Source: Hydractinia symbiolongicarpus (taxonomy: Eukaryota; Cnidaria; Hydrozoa; Anthoathecata; Hydractiniidae). From it: a stretch of 64,000 bases of DNA. Every line of letters begins with the position of its first letter. Positions within the stretch are counted from its first letter, which is position 1. Location of the stretch: contig NC_079881.1 of NCBI RefSeq assembly GCF_029227915.1, positions 24,529,501 through 24,593,500 of the forward strand, in the 5' to 3' direction. A program made the translations under genes and the position numbers. Of the stretch, positions 59,001 through 64,000 are shown in pieces. The notes below the pieces were generated by a model. That model was not told the origin of the DNA. It saw nothing but the letters and a program-made list of their open reading frames with translations, and made no database searches.

Positions 59001-62000
59001 CCGTATATCAAACGGAATATAATAAAAGGAGTTTAATGGCTGGCAAACAAAAACCCGCAATTTCCCGTAAATCCCGGACTCGGCCCGTATAGTCAAAAGT
59101 ATACAAAGAAAGTACCCAGGGAGTAAACTCATTTCCCGAACGATTCTTTAAATTATTTTTTCACCACTAAAACGCATGAGACTTGTAGTTTTCAAAAATG
59201 ATTTAATTTTTATTGAGACGCTGATTAAAAGAAGTTTAATCGCGGGCAAACGAAAACCCGCGATTTCCCGTAAATCCCGGGCTTGGCCCGTATAGTCGAA
59301 TGTATACAAAGAAAGTACCCAGAGAGTAAACTCATTTCCCGAACGATTTTTTAAATTATTTCTTCACCACTAAGACGCACGAGACTTGTAGTTTTTAAAA
59401 ATGATTTCATTTTTTATGAGACGCTGAATAAAAGGAGTTTAATTGCCGGCAAACCAAAACCCGCGATTTCCCGTAAATCCCGGACTCGGCCCGTATAGTC
59501 AAAAGTATACAAAGAAAGTACCCAGGGAGTAAACTCATTTCCCGAACGATTCTTTAAATTATTTTTTCACCACTAAAACGCATGAGACTTGTAGTTTTCA
59601 AAAATGATTTAATTTTTATTGAGACGCTGATTAAAAGAAGTTTAATCGCGGGCAAACGAAAACCCGCGATTTCCCGTAAATCCCGGGCTTGGCCCGTATA
59701 GTCGAATGTATACAAAGAAAGTACCCAGAGAGTAAACTCATTTCCCGAACGATTTTTTAAATTATTTCTTCACCACTAAGACGCACGAGACTTGTAGTTT
59801 TTAAAAATGATTTCATTTTTTATGAGACGCTGAATAAAAGGAGTTTAATCGCCGGCAAACCAAAACCCGCGATTTCCCGTAAATCCCGGACTCGGCCGGT
59901 ATAGTCAAAAGTATACAAAGAAAGTACCCAGGGAGTAAACTCATTTCCCGAACGATTCTTTAAATTATTTTTTCACCACTAAAACGCATGAGACTTGTAG
60001 TTTTCAAAAATGATTTAATTTTTATTGAGACGCTGATTAAAAGAAGTTTAATCGCGGGCAAACGAAAACCCGCGATTTCCCGTAAATCCCGGGCTTGGCC
60101 CGTATAGTCGAATGTATACAAAGAAAGTACCCAGAGAGTAAACTCATTTCCCGAACGATTTTTTAAATTATTTCTTCACCACTAAGACGCACGAGACTTG
60201 TAGTTTTTAAAAATGATTTCATTTTTTATGAGACGCTGAATAAAAGGAGTTTAATCGCCGGCAAACCAAAACCCGCGATTTCCCGTAAATCCCGGACTCG
60301 GCCGGTATAGTCAAAAGTATACAAAGAAAGTACCAAGGGAGTAAACTCATTTCCCGAACGATTTTTTAAATTATTTTTTCACCACTAAGACGCATGAGAC
60401 TTGTAGTTTTCAGAAATAATTTCATTTTTTAAGAGACGCTGAATAAAAGGAGTTTAATCGCCGGCAAACGAAAACCCGCGATTTCCCGTAAATCCCGGAC
60501 TCGGCCCGTATAATCAAAAGTATACAAAGAAAGTACCCAGGGAGTAAACTCATTTCCCGAACGATTCTTTAAATTATTTTTCACCACTAAAACGCATGAG
60601 ACTTGTAGTTTTCAAAAATGATTTCGTTTTTGATGAGACGCTGAATAAAAGGAGTTTAATCGCCGGCAAACGAAAACCCGCGGTTTGACGTAAATCCAGG
60701 GCTTGACTCGCATAGTCGAATGTATACAAAGAAAGTAAACTAGGAGTAAACTCATTTCCCGAACGATTTTTTAAATTAATTTTTTACCACTAAAACGCAT
60801 AAGACTTTTAGTTTTCAAAAAGGATTTCATTTTTGATGAGACGCTGAATAAAAGGAGTTTAATCGCCGGCAAACGAAAACCCGCGATTTTCCGTATATCA
60901 CAGACTCGGCCCGTACAGTGAAAAGTATACAAAGAAAGTACCCAGGGAGTACACTCACTTCCCAAACGATTCTTTAAATTATTTTTTCACCACAAAAACG
61001 CATGAGACTTGTAGTTTTTAAAAATGATTTCATTTTTGATGAGACGCTGAATAAAAGGAGTTTAATCGCCGGCAAACGAAAACCCGCGATTTCCCGTAAA
61101 TCCCGGACTCGGCCCGTATAGTCAAAAGTATACAAAGAAAGTACCCAGGGAGTAAACTCATTTCCCGAACGATTCTTTAAATTATTTTTCACCACTAAAA
61201 CGCATGAGACTTGTAGTTTTCAAAAATGATTTCGTTTTTGATGAGACGCTGAATAAAGGGAGATTAATCGCCGGCAAACAAAAAACCCGCGATTTCCCGT
61301 AAATCCCGGGCTTGGCCGTATAGTCGAATGTATACAAAGAAAGTACCCAGGGAGTAAACTCATTTCCCGAACGATTTTTTAAATTATTTTTTCACCACTA
61401 AGACGCATGAGACTTGTAGTTTTCAAAAATAATTTCATTTTTTATGAGACGCTGAATAAAAGGAGTTTAATCGCCGGCAAACGAAAACCCGCGATTTCCC
61501 GTAAATCCCGGGCTTGGCCGTATAGTCGAATGTATACAAAGAAAATACCCAGGGAGTAAACTCATTTCCCGAACGATTTTTTAAATTAATTTTTTACCAC
61601 TAAAACGCATAAGACTTGTAGTTTTCAAAAAGGATTTCATTTTTAATGAGACGCTGAATAAAAGGAGTTTAATCGCCGGCAAACGAAAACCCGCAATTTC
61701 CCGTAAATCCCGGACTCGGCCCGTATAGTCAAAAGTATACAAAGAAAATACCCTGGGAGTAAACTCATTTCCCGAACGATTTTTTAAATTATTTCTTCAC
61801 CACTAAAACGCATGAGACTTGTAGTTTTCAAAAATGATTTCATTTTTAATGAGACGTTGAATAAAACGAGTTTAATCGCCGGCAAACGAAAACCCGCGGT
61901 TTGCCGTAAATCCCGGGCTTGACCCGTATAGTCGAATGTATACAAAGAAAGTACCCAGGGAGTAAACTCATTTCCCGAACGATTCTTTAAATTATTTTTC

Positions 62001-64000
62001 AACACTAAAACGCATGAGACTTGTAGTTTTCAAAAATGATTTCATTTTTGATGAGACGCTGAATAAAAGGAGTTTAATTGCTGGCAAACGAGAACCCGCG
62101 ATTTTCCGTATATCAAACGGAATATAATAAAAGGAGTTTAATGGCTGGCAAACAAAAACCCGCAATTTCCCGTAAATCCCGGACTCGGCCCGTATAGTCA
62201 AAAGTATACAAAGAAAGTACCCAGGGAGTAAACTCATTTCCCGAACGATTCTTTAAATTATTTTTTCACCACTAAAACGCATGAGACTTGTAGTTTTCAA
62301 AAATGATTTAATTTTTATTGAGACGCTGATTAAAAGAAGTTTAATCGCGGGCAAACGAAAACCCGCGATTTCCCGTAAATCCCGGGCTTGGCCCGTATAG
62401 TCGAATGTATACAAAGAAAGTACCCAGAGAGTAAACTCATTTCCCGAACGATTTTTTAAATTATTTCTTCACCACTAAGACGCACGAGACTTGTAGTTTT
62501 TAAAAATGATTTCATTTTTTATGAGACGCTGAATAAAAGGAGTTTAATCGCCGGCAAACCAAAACCCGCGATTTCCCGTAAATCCCGGACTCGGCCCGTA
62601 TAGTCAAAAGTATACAAAGAAAGTACCCAGGGAGTAAACTCATTTCCCGAACGATTCTTTAAATTATTTTTTCACCACTAAAACGCATGAGACTTGTAGT
62701 TTTCAAAAATGATTTAATTTTTATTGAGACGCTGAATAAAAGGAGTTTAATCGCCGGCCAACGAAAACCCGCGATTTCCCGTAAATCCCGGGCTTGGCCG
62801 TATAGTCGAATGTATACAAAGAAAATACCCTGGGAGTAAACTCATTTCCCGAACGATTTTTTAAATTATTGCTTCACCACTAAAACGCATGAGACTTGTA
62901 GTTTTCAAAAATGATTTCATTTTTGATGAGACGTTGAATAAAACGAGTTTAATCGCCGGCAAACGAAAACCCGCGGTTTGCCGTAAATCCCGGGCTTGAC
63001 CCGTATAGTCGAATGTATACAAAGAAAGTACCCAGGGAGTAAACTCATTTCCCGAACGATTCTTTAAATTATTTTTCAACACTAAAACGCATGAGACTTG
63101 TAGTTTTCAAAAATGATTTCATTTTTGATGAGACGCTGAATAAAACGATTTTAATCGCCGGCAAACGAAAACCCGCGATTTGCCGTAAGTCCCGGGCTTG
63201 ACCCGTATAGTCGAATGTATACAAAGAAAGTAAACTGGGAGTAAACTCATTTCCCCAACGGTTTTTTTAAGTTATATTTTCACTACAAAAACGCATGAGA
63301 CTTGTAGTTTTCAAAAATGATTTCGTTTTTGATGAGACGCTGAATAAAAGGAGTTTAATGGCTGGCAAACAAAAACCGCAATTTCCGTAAATCCCGGTCT
63401 CGGCCCGTATAGTCAAAAGTATACAAAGAAAGTACCCAGGGAGTAAACTCATTTCCCGAACGATTCTTTAAATTATTTTTTCACCACTAAAACGCATGAG
63501 ACTTGTAGTTTTCAAAAATGATTTCATTTTTGATGAGACGCTGAATAAAAGGAGTTTAATCGCCGGCAAACGAAAACCAGCGATTTCCCGTAAATCCCGG
63601 ACCAGGCCCGTATAGTCAAAAGTATACAAAGAAAGTACCCAGGGAGTAAACTCATTTCCCGAACGATTCTTTAAATTATATTTTCACCATTAAAACGCAT
63701 GAGACTTGTACTTTTCAAAAATGATTTAATTTTTATTGAGACGCGGATTAAAAGAAGTTTAATCGCCGGCAAACGAAAACCCGCGATTTCCCGTAAATCC
63801 CGGGCTTGGCCCGTATAGTCGAATGTATACAAAGAAAGTACCCAGAGAGTAAACTCATTTCCCGAACGATTTTTTAAATTATTTCTTCACCACTAAGACG
63901 CACGAGACTTGTAGTTTTTAAAAATGATTTCATTTTTTATGAGACGCTGAATAAAAGGACTTTAATCGCCGGCAAACGAAAACCCGCGATTTCCCGTAAA
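56001..64000 (+). repeat. Satellite B array, segment 3
   Basis: About 39 monomers continuing the array in the same orientation as before the TIR element, to the end of the window. Several monomers carry the CAGTGAAAAGTATAC subtype. One truncated monomer (around 59010, after GTATATCAAACGG) loses about two-thirds of a unit. Open frames of 60-80 codons on the minus strand recur with the satellite period and are not genes. Confidence 0.95.
57225..62735 (+). repeat. Satellite B tandem duplication with 3105-bp offset
   Basis: 57225-59630 matches 60330-62735. The GTACCAAGGGAG variant marks 57225 and 60330, and the truncated monomer near 59010 reappears near 62115. Because the unit contains that truncated monomer, 3105 bp is about 15.3 monomers rather than a whole number. 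Between the copies a two-monomer unit of 406 bp repeats three times (ATTTAATTTTTATTGAG at 59201, 59607 and 60013). The copies look nearly identical, so the event is recent. Confidence 0.88.

Noticed and set aside
57666-63452. Series of 60-81-codon minus-strand frames sharing FRLPAIKLLLFSVSSKMKSF
   Set aside because: They recur once per satellite B monomer or every few monomers, many lack an ATG, and they drift in and out of frame with indels. There is no sign of coding constraint.
37314-64000. AATAAA in every satellite B monomer as polyadenylation signals
   Set aside because: The hexamer in CTGAATAAAAGG is part of the repeat. There is no evidence of transcription units ending there.
1-64000. 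Telomeric repeats
   Set aside because: No TTAGGG-type or related short telomere array is visible on either strand, so nothing places the window at a chromosome end.

Overview
This window looks like metazoan heterochromatin, not prokaryotic DNA. About 88% of it is made of two unrelated tandem satellites. Satellite A has a monomer of about 373 bp (1-5096, 8228-30678 and 30679-37313). Satellite B has a monomer of about 202.6 bp (37314-52208 and 56001-64000). Only two islands of non-satellite DNA interrupt them (5097-8227 and 52209-56000), together with two copies of a short LINE fragment. I find no intact protein-coding gene. The non-LTR (CR1/L2-like) retrotransposon remnants, MITE-like elements, Pol III box A/B tRNA-like sequences and frequent GCTAGCTA motifs suggest an invertebrate genome. 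A demosponge is my guess for the group, held with low confidence.

Region 1-10.7 kb is an imperfect palindrome. Satellite A runs in minus orientation to 5096, a 74-bp unique tip follows (5097-5170), then a 2,983-bp spacer, then the tip again in reverse (8154-8227) and satellite A in plus orientation. A 5'-truncated LINE 3' fragment (3631-4403, mirrored at 9295-10067) lies in both arms. The spacer holds a fold-back of the LINE's endonuclease region, a GCTAGC-rich AT-rich stretch, a 68-nt tRNA-like sequence and a CCTTGCC minisatellite.

Region 10-37 kb is satellite A. It shows higher-order repeats of 2, 3, 4 and 7 monomers (about 746, 1119, 1493 and 2612 bp). An abrupt orientation switch at about 30678 sits close to a second mirror axis at about 30538.

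Region 37-64 kb is satellite B. It has its own higher-order repeats (about 406, 810, 1418, 2431 and 3105 bp) and one inverted block (42001-43360). Many monomers carry a motif one base short of the mammalian CENP-B box consensus. The array is interrupted by a 3,792-bp element with perfect 23-bp terminal inverted repeats and a 2-bp AA target duplication (52209-56000). The element contains a second copy of the tRNA-like sequence, three MITE-like units, a cluster of 26-bp palindromes and one exon-like reading frame. No transposase is visible in it.

No metabolic or operon logic applies here. The biology is satellite amplification, inversion and transposon nesting, possibly in a centromeric or pericentromeric setting. 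All period and identity statements come from reading the sequence by eye and are approximate.
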